From: Acanthochlamys bracteata
Taxonomy: Eukaryota > Streptophyta > Magnoliopsida > Pandanales > Velloziaceae
Direction: 5' to 3'
Assembly (NCBI GenBank): GCA_019914995.1
Contig: CM034135.1
Location: 5,396,501 to 5,460,500 of the forward strand
DNA length: 64,000 nt
The position numbers and the translations under genes were made by a program. The notes under the pieces are model-generated. The model was not told the origin of the DNA. It searched no databases and worked only from the letters and a program-made list of their open reading frames with translations. Shown piece by piece: positions 21,205 to 33,130 of the stretch (position 1 is the first letter of the stretch; each line of letters starts with the position of its first letter).

Positions 21205-23644
21205 CTACCCAGCCATGGGATGGTTTGCAACATACTCGATTGCAAGAGGTAAGGAGTCAATCTTGTCAGCCTCCTTATCAGGAATCTCCAGCTTGAATTC
21301 CTCCTCAATTGCCATCACAATTTCCACAGTGTCCAGGCTGTCCAATCCCAAGTCCTTCTGGAAGTGCGACTCTGGTGTCACCTAATGGCAAGGTAATCAC
21401 AAACAATTTTAGCACAAGAAATTGAGAGTCACAATCAGAACACCGTGACGCAGAAGTCAGCTAGTCACACACATAACAGCCAAATTTTCCAAGGCAATTG
21501 CTGTTTCTTCACTATTTTTTTGATGAATTGAGCATTTAACAATTAGAAATATTTTCTGAATAAAAATATTTAGAATGATCTCAAATCTGTCACAGTCCAC
21601 GTAGAACCATTTCCTAGCTCCAAATTAGAAGCCTAACAGCGGTCATATGCCTAACACATGAAGTGCGCAAATTTAAGCAACAGTTTCCAAATTTCTTTCA
21701 TGGATTCCAAGCCATCACAACATGCACTAAAATGAGACATTCAAAGCAATAGAAAAACCAAATTCACCCCACAATAATAAGATAAGATTTGCACTCATAC
21801 TCAGATGCACTATCCTTGAAAACTCACATACCATACAAACGTCAAATGAGAGATTCAATACCAAAAACAAAAGAATCTGTGAGCCACACAAACAATAGGA
21901 TGAGATGCGAGCTCTAAGGCTACCCAAATTCCAAGTTGTCAATAAACCAAGAACATACAAAACAAATTAGAGTGTGTTTCAATTGGTAGAAGTGAGTTTC
22001 GTGAAGCTGAGTTCGGTGGAACTGAGTTGGTAAGAAATGGATTAGAGATGAGTTCGGTAAGTTCGGGGTAAACTAAAACATAGAAAGCGAGTACGAACTC
22101 GAAATCTAACAGAAGAAAGTGAGTTCCGTGCAATTGAAACACACCCTTAAACTATTAAACCAATCTAGGAGAAGAATTAAAAAAAACAAAAGATCTAATC
22201 TCAATGTAACCCTGTCTTACAATCTCAACGCACCTAGAGGAAGATCTGGTTGAAGTGCTAATTTGGTCCACAAACTTCTACAAACTATATATCATGGTTC
22301 CTTAACTTTGATAATACACTTTTAAGAACATGAACCTTAACTAGGCTCATTTTTGTCTCAAGGGCATTTGCATTGCATTCCATCTTTAATTTGATCATTT
22401 GGCAGTTGCGTTACTTATAATAGGCGTTTAAGCTCCTTGCTTTTCTAAGATAATGACACCACACACTTTTATGAACCTGGAGGCCATATTACTTCAAATT
22501 TTTGCCATATGACAACAGTTGCAGTAATGGCAATTAAAGGAATACATTAGCATAAAAATCACTATGTTTGCATACCCAGCACCATTTAATAGCATGGTGT
22601 GCTGGCTAAAAGCACTTTTTTTTAATAAAAAAATGCTTTAGAGTGTTTGGTTCATTATAAGAGATTTAGTTAGGTAGAGTTTTTGTAAAGAATTGCCTCT
22701 CAAAGCACTTCTAACATAAGCCCATCTCTTGGTGCTTTTGGAGAAGCGCTTTTGTCAAAAGAGGTGTTGTATAAAATGGGAATCACAATTGAAGTACAGA
22801 AGTGCTGTAAGAAACATAAAAACAAACGCAAGAAATGTACTTTTTTATTAGTGAAAGCACTTTTTAAAAAAATCATCCAAAACAGTAAAAAATCTTTTAT
22901 GGAAAGCACTTTTTTATGAAGCATTTTTATAGAGTACTTCTACTCGAAGGAGAGGCCAGAACAAATAGAGCCTTATGCACAAATTTCATCCAATTAAAAA
23001 GGCTCAAGGGCTAAGCGCTTTTGCGAGATCAAGGATTAAACTCGATGGAAATTCAAGATTAACAAATTCCAAACACTGAGTCATACAAACAATAAGAGAA
23101 GATTTACTCTTGGAGGCAATCTCAGTTCCAATCATCAACATACCGAAAAGAGCATAAGAAACTAGTAACACAAACCTATCTCAGTTCCATAGCAATATAT
23201 TTCACTGAAAATGAGCTTTATTAGACTGCAAAACTGATCTTAAACCAATCATCTGCCAATACGAGATATTCTAGATTAAATAAACTACAGAATCTCAACT
23301 TAAACTTTCCGTTCACAAAATAATTTAAAAACAAACGTATTCGCAATGATAAATTTGTAGAGATGAAAATCAAACAAGTCCAAATACTCAAACAAAAATA
23401 ATCATAACAACAAAATAATTCAAAAATCAGACAATGCTGGTTGAGAATTGTGGACCTTAGACGGATCAACTTTGGGGAAGCTCTTAACAACATCAAGCAC
23501 ACGATCAGCAACTTCAGATCGATCGAGATGGTCATGGCCGTGAGACGACAACCACCGCTGAATCAGTAATCTATTCGTCACCGCGGGATCCACGCGGACT
23601 CGAATGTGTTTCAGAATCGCTGGACAAAACAACGAAGCCGCCAT
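21205..23644 (-). CDS. mtACP1: Mitochondrial acyl carrier protein (mtACP1 type)
   Basis: Small acidic carrier that holds acyl chains on a 4'-phosphopantetheine arm in mitochondrial fatty-acid/lipoate synthesis. It is also a subunit of complex I (NDUFAB1), bound by LYR proteins. Two coding exons on the minus strand: 23644-23456 (63 codons) and 21381-21205 (58 codons plus TAG), 121 residues in all; Arabidopsis mtACP1 has about 122. Residues 1 to about 38 are basic and serine-rich, fitting a mitochondrial presequence. The mature part has [17 protein letters not shown] in exon 1, and exon 2 has [20 protein letters not shown] with the attachment serine at position 78 (DSL) and DKEADKI. The intron splits K63/V64. 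Its donor AAG|GTCCAC is unusually weak; the acceptor TTAG|GTGACA is normal. Two MITEs lie in the intron. Confidence 0.95.
21970..22146. mobile_element. Tourist-like MITE in the ACP intron
   Basis: A TTA target duplication flanks it (21967-21969 and 22147-22149). The inverted ends are GAGTGTGTTTCAATTG and, reversed, GGGTGTGTTTCAATTG. It is 177 bases long, non-coding, with GTGAGTTTCGTGAAG and similar internal repeats shared with the copies near 52.9 kb and 60.45 kb. Confidence 0.85.
22641..22972. mobile_element. Second Tourist-like MITE in the ACP intron
   Basis: TTA flanks (22638-22640, 22973-22975) and related ends GAGTGTTTGGTTC / GGCTCTATTTGTT. Internally it has several AGCACTTTT motifs in both orientations. 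Ends are less well matched than in the neighbouring MITE. Confidence 0.6.
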
Positions 23645-23870
23645 TTTTCCCGATCACCGGAAGTATTTGGGTCTCTCCTGAATCGAGTGTGATTTAGCCA
23701 AGGTTTGGGCTTGATGACACTGCTAGCACTAAACTTATAGACTATCCCTCATATGGGCCTTGTCTCACTAAAATCCAATTTAGAGAAAAGAACATATATA
23801 TTGTTTCATAAAAAGTGTTTTCATAAAAAGAAAAATAAAAATAAAAAAAACAAAAATCCTGGGTCTTGAA

Positions 23871-24276
23871 TAGAGGTGTAAAACTAGTCCGGACCAAACG
23901 GACCGGCCCACGATCGGTCAGTTGGTCCGATTATCGGCCCGCCTAGCCCGGTGAACAGTGACAGGACCGGGCCTGGCCGGTCCAACTGGCAGGACGGACC
24001 GATTATGTTGGCCTGTCGGGCGGCCCGCCTGCTCGGGTACTGTTCATATTGACCGGGTCAAAATTGATCGTTGACCAGGTCAAATTTCAATAAAAAATAT
24101 TTTTATATTACTAAAAATAAATTTTAAAAATAAAAAATATTTATTTTTTAATTTTATCTTAAAAATAATTTTTTATTTCTATTTTTATATAAAATTAAAA
24201 TATAAATCGGATAAATGGGCCGGGCCGGGTCGTAAGAAATGAAATCGGGTCGGGCCAGCCCGTTTTTGCACCTATA
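23871..24276. mobile_element. hAT-type MITE with GC-rich ends
   Basis: An 8-base target duplication with one mismatch (GTCTTGAA at 23863-23870, GTCTTCAA at 24277-24284). Inverted ends TAGAGGTGTAAAA and TATAGGTGCAAAA match at 11 of 13. The 5' half is strikingly GC-rich (many GGACCGG/GGGCCGG blocks) against an AT-rich core. It lies just upstream of the ACP gene. Confidence 0.75.
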
Positions 24277-24433
24277 GTCTTCAACAAAGATAGTTCTGTT
24301 AGATCACCATTTGATGCTGGTAGTGAGGACTACCGAGACATTCTAACGGAAGGGTGGTCTCTGTATTAGATGAATTACTGCAATGCCCTTATCATTCACT
24401 AGATCTACATCATCATCCCCGTCGGATAATCGA

Positions 24434-25298
24434 TAGAGTTGGCAATTTGAATTCGTAGATCGATTTTGAGTCGATCCATTTAATAATTGGGTCAAATACG
24501 TTCAACCCTAATCTAACTCCATAAATTTATACGAGTCAAAATTATCTAGCCCTAACCCAACCTATTAATAACCGGATTAAATTCGGATCGACCCATTTAA
24601 TAATTAAAATTATTAATTATTAATTTTATATTTTTAAAATTCAACGAAATTATAAGATCAGTTGTAATGGAGCACGATGTTTTTAATGACGAGATATAGT
24701 GAATGTCTCTCAAAATATGCATTCTTTAATATCTTTATCGGTCCTTCAAATATCTAAAAAAAATTATTTTTATTTTTATTTTTTAAAAATATGTGTTGAG
24801 AGCTGAATTTTATGATTATAAATATATATACTATAATTTTGATAAAAATTTTGATAAATATAACTATCTAATAAAATTTTGTTAAAAGTTTTTATACGAA
24901 ATTCAAATTCGTCGTTACAAAAACACTTACATAGTAATACTTTCGATAATATTATAATTTTTATCTTATATTATTTTACTAAAATATAAAAATAATAATT
25001 AATTATAAATACTATATAATTTAATAATTTATAAATTACTATTATCGATTATTTTTATTGACAATATTTTTATATATGGAAAGAAAAATCAAATATTATT
25101 CTTTCAAAATATGATAATTCGGATTGGTGGGTCAATCTCGGATTAATCCGGGTCGATCCATTTAATAACCGGGTCCAATTCGTTCAACTCTAATCCAACT
25201 CATATATTTATATGGGTAAAATTTTCTAACCCTAACCCTGATTAAGTAGGTCGGTTTTAGGTCGCATTTTCGGATCGGGTCATATATTGCCACCCCTA
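24434..25298. mobile_element. hAT-type non-autonomous element, 865 bases
   Basis: Perfect 8-base target duplication ATAATCGA on both sides (24426-24433 and 25299-25306). Inverted ends TAGAGTTGGCAAT and TAGGGGTGGCAAT (11 of 13). No coding capacity; the AT-rich centre lies between GC-richer subterminal GGGTCGATCC-type repeats. Confidence 0.9.
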
Positions 25299-25604
25299 AT
25301 AATCGATCACAAACTCGAAGCGCGATATTTTGGAAACATTTGAAATGCTTGTAAAATAGAATATTTTTAAAATAAAAAATATTTTAAAAGTAATTTCTAC
25401 TTTTGATAAAAAATAATAATAGCAAACAATAACAAAATTTACGATATTAATTTTTTTATATTTTTGAAAATTTTAAATAAATTTTATAAAATATTATAAA
25501 AATTAATTAATAATTATAAAATAAAAAACTAAAATGAAACGTCGTAAAGCGTCGTAGTTGATTCACGTACGTTGAGATGATTCAATAACGTATATTTACT
25601 GACT

Positions 25605-26080
25605 TTTCTAATATTTAGGTGGTATTTTCAATAGTTTATAAAGAAAAAAAAAAAGCTATGTCGTCGTCATAAAATTTCGCTATCTACTAGCTAATAGCTT
25701 AGCTTATATTCTTGATAATAATGTTTTGAGACTGTGTTATTGATTAGAACTTGTCTTCATACTTTTCTCGACTACCTCGGTAATTACTCTTTAGCATGTG
25801 CGATATTTAAGTATGGTGGGCAGGTTAGTTCACTCGATTTTGAAAGTCCAATGGTCAACACTGAATTGATTGATGAAGATGGGTAGTAGACAGGCGGGAC
25901 AATATGACCTTTTACGTAAGAAAACAAATTTTGTCCGACATGTGATTGACAACGCGAGCATTCAATTATCATTAGATTTGATATTTAAATCATTCAGCCT
26001 ATGTTAATAAAATATTTATCCGCTAACCTCTACTACAAAATAAGATAATAGATCGATGAAATTGACAGTACAAGACCCTT
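25605..26080. repeat. Direct repeat, left copy
   Basis: Matches 26720-27235 in the same orientation at moderate identity over about 470 bases. Shared blocks include AAAATTTCG-TATCTACTAGCTAAT, ATTTAAGTATGGT and TCGATTTTGAAAG-CCAAT. Together with the about 640-base middle this has the layout of a small LTR element or of an old duplication. Confidence 0.7.
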
Positions 26081-26719
26081 TCAATTCAGCCGCATGCGAG
26101 AAATTTTGGACGACCTGTTGATGCGACTTGATACCTCACAGGATTATACTATGACCACATAGGACTATACACAAGACACGCGACTTGATAATGACAATAA
26201 AGAACAATAGTAAGAAATTTTCCACCGTGAGGAAAGGGTCGTCATCCGACGGTTGAGATATAAACATCAACTGTTTACTAACTTACAAGTGACATACTTA
26301 TGTTAGAAATTAATGTGCTCATATTCACGGACACCCCATATAAGTTAAAAATTGCATGCTAATAAAATCATAAGTTTCAGATATGGAGCACCAAAGATGT
26401 ATATATATAAACGAACTCTATTCTAGCTTCTCCATATGGACTCAAATGGTAGGAACGATGTTGTAGCCTAAAGAAGTAACATTGAGTAATTTTGAGGGAT
26501 CCTTCTATGCTTCTATCGTTATCTCCATCTATGATCTATCTGCTCTAAGAAAAGTCTCCGAATAATCTTTAAGAGACTGATATCCTAACTTTATCACTTC
26601 AAATTCTTGTCAATTTATTTGTATCAAACAACCCAAATAACCCCATCATATCAGATCTAGATCTACTAGCCCAAATAAGGTCGACTAAGATCTTTAAGAC
26701 CCAAATTTGATCGCCTAAA

Positions 26720-27235
26720 GTATTTAGGCGGTGTTATTAGTAGATTAAAAAGAACTTAAAAAAAAAAAAATCACTATCATCAACATAAAATTTCGTTATC
26801 TACTAGCTAATTGCGAGTTCATAAACCATCTAATAAGGAATTGTAACTATATTATTGACATAAACTAGAAGATGTCTTCCCTGCTTTTTTCGATTAGATG
26901 AGTAAGTACTCTTGAGCATGTGTGGTATTTAAGTATGGTATGCGGGATAGTTCGCTCGATTTTGAAAGCCCAATAGTCAACGATTGAATTGATTGATGAA
27001 GAGGGGTAGCAAACGAGCGAGAGAATATAACTTTTCTGCGAGAAATAATATTTAGCCGATATGATCTCTTCTGCAAAGTGATAATAATGTGCTTGACGAC
27101 ACGAACATTCAATTAACATTATATTTTATATTTACCCTTCAGTCTACGTTTATAAAACATTTCTCTGTTAATAGTTACTACAAAGGGAGAGAAATGGACA
27201 GATGGAATTGATGGAACAAGATGCTTTCAAAAGAG
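26720..27235. repeat. Direct repeat, right copy
   Basis: Partner of 25605-26080, offset about 1.11 kb. I see no primer-binding site next to the left copy and no clear TG...CA edges, so its LTR nature is unproven. The 26080-26720 middle has no recognisable protein. Confidence 0.7.
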
Positions 27236-28600
27236 GAGAAGTGCTCCTTTACTAATGGGCATCATTATAAATTGAATGCAATTCATTTTCCTTTTATCTT
27301 TCAGTTACCTCTATGTTCTCTTCTCAGATTGCTCAAAAGGTAGGGCTTGATATTCAGCTCGCTCAATGCGTTTCTTCTTCGGAACCGAAGACAAAGAAAA
27401 TAACAAATTGTCTACCATGTCACTAGAATCTATTCAAGTGTATGAATCTTCTATTTGGCAAGCTGAATGCCATTACTGCTTGTTTCTAGAATACTATTGA
27501 GAACAATATGCCTATTAGGCGGCTGCTTATTAAGCTGTTTGGCTTTTGACCTGTTGGGTCGTAAGAACAGTTGCTCTAGTGAGAGCTGAAACTTCTCCTA
27601 TGAGAGTTGGTGTGGCTTTTGCTCCTATGAGAATAGGAACTACAACTGTGCGAGTAGATGTTGAAGCTTTGGCAGAAACTTGTTTCGCCCTTTTGGAGGC
27701 TACTTGCTTCCACGACCTCTATCACTGCGATCGACTGTACAGACACGGCTAAAGTATATTGGCAAATTTTCCCTACTATATCGTTCTCGCTGGCACACAA
27801 GCAAAATCTTATTTCTATTGTCTTTCGTCCGGAAGAAATAGCAATGGCTTCACGAGGTACATTAAGATGATTATAATGGCTCCTTCGTGTTGGGTTTGTT
27901 ATTCAATAGTTGATATATGCTATATGCATCCAAGGCGTTGAAATTGCAAAACACTATTGAGATAACTCGTAGGGCAATTTGGAGCAAGTATGCGATGATA
28001 TTCACAATAAATCATTATTTCAGATATCATCGCATGCTTTTTCCAAATTTCTGGAGAAAGCATCACTGGACTCTGTATGAGTGAAGAAAGTGAAGCCTCT
28101 TACTGAGTCCAATAAATGGTTTTCTATATAATTTTTTTCTTCTTTCTTTGTTTAATAATTATGAGGTAGTACTAACTAGTAATGATAGATGAGGTTTTTG
28201 TTTCAAGTTATTGTTAGTTTGGTCTCAATGCAAATCAAATACGGAAGAGCAAATGGATACTTTTTGGCAATGTCATCTTCAAAGCCTCTACGCTTGTAGT
28301 ATTTATAACGTTTATTTAAAATTGTATCCGAACAACATGAGCTAAAGAGGCTCGAAGTGTTAGTTATTGTTGGAAGATTTCATGACAATATTTGTTGAAT
28401 AAGACAACCGACAGGAATAATGTTAAAGATGACATTTTTCAGTTACCGTGTGTTTCTAAAGACATCGTCATTGAATCTTTTTTTAGCGATTAAAGATTCA
28501 ACAAGTCTGGTTAATCCAGTTATTAGAAGACGGACACTAATTCATTTATGCGAAGAGACAACGCCCCGAAGTATGTAGTTGCTGAGTATCCTTGGACATT
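27236..28600. other. Unassigned region, possible retroelement gag remnant
   Basis: On the minus strand near 27730-27660 a short RG-rich stretch (DRGRGSK, stop, PPKGRNKFLPKL) hints at a retroelement gag, but it is too short to be sure. Otherwise nothing recognisable. It lies downstream of the copia relic that begins at about 28.6 kb. Confidence 0.3.
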
Positions 28601-30500
28601 AGACATCAAAATCAAAATTGTTTCCTTTTTTCCTCTAGCCAGCATTTTCCAAATTTTTTCTTCTATCATTTTTTAGGTATAAAAATTTATTAATAACATC
28701 AACTCAAATCTTCTAAATGTTAGAGCCATATCTCTCTGCATAAGAATTGCGGCCTCAAATCATAGCGTAAGTCAACTTCCATAGAAGCTGCAATGACGAA
28801 TTATTTCGGGCTCTTCGATGAGGTTACTCTTCTAGCCAAAATGAATATGTATCCAAGTGTGAATTTCTACTTTCACCATATCTAGCAAAGTTTGAATCTG
28901 AAAATCCGATATCCTTCAAATTGTCAGATCTTTTGTAACTGAGCATATGATCTTTTGTTTCTTACAAATCTCTTAGTACTTTTTTTTCAGCTTTTCAGTA
29001 ATCATATCTTGTATTACTTCAATATTAAGGCAACATTCAGACGGCAAAATTGATGTCAAGCATAGTTTAAATTTTGAGTATACATCAAGCTCCGAATAAG
29101 AGATATATATAGAATCTCAGTCGTACATTTGCAGTACGATTCATTCTTTAGAAATTGTATATGCTGAATTTGTCTCTTTCTGAATTGGAATAACACATAT
29201 TGATTAATTTTTCATTCAAATCTCACAACAAATTTATTGATATATGCTTTAGAGCCCCCAACAATCATTGTGATTAATTTAGAAAAATTTCAATACCGAT
29301 TGCATATGTTATCTCTTCCATTTCATTCAATTCAAGTTTTAAAAAGAAATTTTAGTCTCATATAATAGACCATGATAATTTATTATAAGATATCATCATA
29401 TATAAGATTAGAAATATAAACGTGCTCTCACAAACATTCAGATATATAAACCAATCAATAGTTCTTTCTTTAAATTCAAATGAGGAGATAATATCATTAA
29501 AATTAAGATACCATTGTTTGAAGTTTTGGTTAAGAGTGTATATTGATTTCTTAAATTGCACACCTATCATTCTTTTCTTCAACCAACAAGTCCTTAGATT
29601 GCGATATATATATATTTCATCAAAATTGCTTTTCAAAAATATAGTTTTGTTGCATCTAAATCATAATGAGCTATCAAATCCATAATGATTCAAAATGAGT
29701 CATTTTTCAAAATAAAATAAAAAATATTTCACTATAATCAATGACATTCTTCTGAGTGAAACTTTTAGAAACAAATCTAATATTATGTCGGTCGACATTA
29801 TCATTTGAATCGCGTTTAATCTTTATCACCAATTTGCATCCAATGCATTTATATACCTTAGGCAATTCAACATGTTCTCAGAGCTCGTTATACTACATAG
29901 CTTTCAGTTCATGTTTCATTTCATCTATTTATATAAAACAATTGACACTTTCAACGCCATATGAAAATGACATTACATCATCAACAATACTTAAATCAAA
30001 ATCTGATCTTTACAAATAAATCATATAATCATTCGAAATAATAGGTTTTCTTTGTCTATGAGATCTTCCTATATATTTTATGTGGCTCATCCACTATAGG
30101 GTCAACAACATTAATGTTATCCCGAAAAGATTAATCATTCATTTATTATTTTTATAAGTTGCTAAAGTTCTACAACTGTAGAATAATAATTTTATAAGAA
30201 GTTGAGGTTAAAGGAACTTGCACCATAACTTTTTGAGTTTCCACTTTATGTGACTCTTCACTCCTCCTAACTTTACCATTTTGAAGGAACCTAATATTTT
30301 TACTTCGAATACTCTCGTATTATAGTTAGGATAGTAATATCAATACCATTATGATTTCTCTAAATAACAAACGAAAAACCATTGATTATTATTATATCTA
30401 GTTATTTTCATGTACACTCTAAATTCTTATTTCTGTTGAACAATTCTAAATATACAGTTGCCTTAAATTAGGTTATCTTTATACGAATAGTTCAAAAAAA
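28600..30500 (-). pseudogene. Ty1/copia relic: reverse transcriptase and RNase H
   Basis: Minus-strand pieces follow the copia polyprotein in order. The pre-RT text ends RKPIISNDYMIYL near 30040. Then come KVYKCIGCKLVIKIKRDS (about 29850), KKSIYTLNQNFKQWYLNF (29560-29500), the catalytic-box region with YVDD altered to YMMI (29390), SKAYINKFVVRFE, LIRSLMYTQ, and an RNase H start (DNLKDIGFSDSNFARYGES) near 28910. Multiple stops and a destroyed catalytic box show it is long dead. No LTRs could be delimited. It is in the same orientation as the 17.5-kb relic but contains a different part of the polyprotein. Confidence 0.8.
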
Positions 30501-30644
30501 ATCTTTAAAATTGCCTTATTAGAACCATGTTTAATAACTAAACAGCAATTGCTAAAGTATGTATCTAAAATAAGTTAAAACTTTTAAGTTTATCAAAACG
30601 GCTCCTAAATTATATAACTTATTTCTAACCATATCTGTTAGAGT

Positions 30645-31460
30645 ACGATAAATTATTTCTCCTACATAATTTTGTTGTGATGTACTATCATTATTGTTGA
30701 GCATATATGGCATATCCTTAAAAAAAGTTAGCATTTGGATATGGACATTATTTTATTTCATCATATTTTATATAATATTCACCATACGTATCAGATATGA
30801 CAATATTTGTATCTAAATATTTTTTGATTACATTAATAAATATCTATAAACATTTATTTATAGATATTTTTAGATAATAAATAGATATAGTCATAATGTG
30901 AAAAAATGATCAATGAAGTTGGTAAAATATCTTCCTCCGCTAAGAAATGAAGGATCAAAAGATTCATAAACCATATTGAATCTGAGTGCGACAAATGTGT
31001 GACTGTGCCATCAGTACAACGAACATAGAATCGCACATATCGCATTTGAATCCAACAGTAAGGGTCCCACTTAGTCATATAATAAAAAAATTTTAAATAA
31101 ATTCTATCGCTGGAAGTCGAACTTGGGTCTTTTAAATGAGAGACTACTATCCTTACTAGTCTATTTACAATATATCTTTGAAAGCTTTAACAATGTATAT
31201 TATCAATTAAAAATGTGCAACATTTATAATCTTGTGTGGCTCTACATTATCATTTTCAATTTTTATTTTTTTGTGTATATTTACCATTTTTCAGTAAAAT
31301 ATATTCGAGCTCCGTTTAGTATTAATGTTAGTTTATACCTATACATGGACGTTAATAGTGTTTTCTAAATCGAGGTTTGTTTGAAATCTTTTACAACTCT
31401 ATTGGGTATCATGTACTAAGATTAAATAAAAATCAGTTTTTAATTTTAGAGAGAGTTCAT
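30645..31460. repeat. Tandem duplication, unit 1 (about 0.82 kb)
   Basis: Repeats as 31461-32275. Shared landmarks include CTTCTCCTACAT, TTGAGTATATATG-CATATC, the GTGCGAC...GTG-GACTGTGCC block, GGGTCTTTTAAATGA-AG-CTACTATCC and TATCAATTAAAAATGTGC. Moderately diverged, non-coding. Confidence 0.75.
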
Positions 31461-32275
31461 ATTAAATGGTTACGCGCTTCTCCTACATTCTATTATGGTG
31501 TACCTATTATTGTGTTGAGTATATATGCCATATCTTTCAAAAAACTTAACAAATAAACCTGTACATTCTCTTGTTTCATTATATTTTTAATAGTTATCAT
31601 ATCTTTTGATACGATAATGTTCACCTTTCTATTTAACTATTTTTTTTTTTAGTTATAAATATCTTTTAAGGCATTTATTGATAGAGAGGTTTTATGTAAT
31701 AGATAAATATATCTATAACGTGAAAAAATCATCAATAAAAGTGGTAAATATTTTTCTTCATCAAGAATACGAGTCCGTATTGAATTTGAATGCGACAATG
31801 TGCGACCGTGCCGTCAGTACGAGCAATATAGACTCAAAGAGTTTCATATCCGCACTTGGATCCAACAATACGAGTCCAATTTGTTGCAATTTATAATAAT
31901 ATTTTTTTTAAATCTTAAAATATATTTTCTCGCTGAAAGTTGAACTCAGGTCTTTTAAATGAAAGGCTACTATCCTTACTGATTGAATTATAATATATCT
32001 TTAAAATTTTCACAATGTTTATTATCAATTAAAAATGTGCGATCTAATGCGACCTAATTTTTTTAAATTCTTTTATATATTTTTACTAACTTTTTTAGTA
32101 AATTTATATTATATTTGAACTCTGTTTAGTATAAATTTTTATTTATGCATATAAACAAATATTAAAAATTTCTAAGCAACGGTTGTTTGATATCTTTTAC
32201 GAATGCACTCATAATCAAGCTTGTAAGATAGTATAAAAATTTATTTTAAATTTTAAAGAGAGTTCAGTTTAGAGC
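31461..32275. repeat. Tandem duplication, unit 2
   Basis: Second unit, ending at AAAGAGAGTTCAG-TT like the first. Together the two units fill the gap between the copia relic and the LAS1 promoter. No gene recognised. Confidence 0.75.
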
Positions 32276-32394
32276 TAAAACTGAATCGATGATACTTTGG
32301 GCTTGTTTTATCAAATATGATTAAAAAATGAATTTTAAAAAAGTGGTGTAGTTTAGTGAAAATAGATTTGGCCTATTTCAACAAAACAATAAGT

Positions 32395-33130
32395 TTGGTC
32401 TCTATTTTTCCTTTTCTCTCACTCTCGCTCTCTGCTTTTTTTTTCTCCTCCTCTTCTTCCTCCCGCAGCCGCGCGATTCTCTTTTTCCCATAGCCGATCT
32501 CCTTCTCTTCTTCCCTTCCCCAATCTCCTTCTCTCCATTATTGCTGTCTCTACTGCCGTCGTTTAGGGGGATTGAACTCGCGGTCGCTCTCGAGCGAGTC
32601 TGCGTGCGCGAAAGACTAGATCTTCCACCGATTTTCCTGCCGGCTATCCGACCGCATCTAGCCACCTCATACCTTCCTCTCTCGCTTGAGCATTGTTGCC
32701 GTTTCTCGGTATTCTATCCTCCCTCTCCTTTCCACTGAGATCGTTCCGTCATCACTTCCTGGAAACAAGTGATCGCCGCCACGAGTAACTTCGCTGATGT
32801 TCATTTGCTGCTTACTTCGCCCTTGCCTGTGATATACTCAAGGGCCATCACCATAACCCGATTAGAACCAGGTACCTCGCAGCATCCGTTCGCAGCTTCG
32901 AACTAAGGGGAACTCGTCAGCATTACCTATGAACTCTAATGACCTTGGATTAGGACTGAGGCATGCATGGACCAAGCCAAGTCGAACAAGCGGCCTGCAT
33001 GCCAACTGCTAGCTTCAACACGCATCTAGCCATCTGCCTTGTGAAGAATATCGAAGCAGAACAGAAAATATTTTCAAATTTTGCCATCGCTAGATTTTAG
33101 GTTGTATTTTGTTTTTGGGTAAATCTTGGA
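32395..33130 (+). promoter_or_regulatory. LAS1 promoter/5' leader region
   Basis: An abrupt rise in GC and CpG content, opened by a pyrimidine-rich tract (TTCCTTTTCTCTCACTCTCG, 32408 on) of the kind that marks plant transcription starts. It runs to the LAS1 ATG at 33131. A 5' untranslated exon and intron could be hidden here. The 87-codon minus-strand frame at 32402-32665 is the complement of the pyrimidine tract and is not a gene. Confidence 0.5.

Noticed and set aside
31080..31150. tRNA-like B box in reverse orientation near GTCGAACTTGGGTC
   Set aside because: No complete cloverleaf, A box or anticodon arm can be drawn. It is repeated at 31935 in the tandem unit, so it is a repeat feature, not a tRNA gene.
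32402..32665. 87-codon Arg/Lys-rich minus-strand frame upstream of LAS1
   Set aside because: Complement of the pyrimidine tract and CpG-rich leader; composition artefact.
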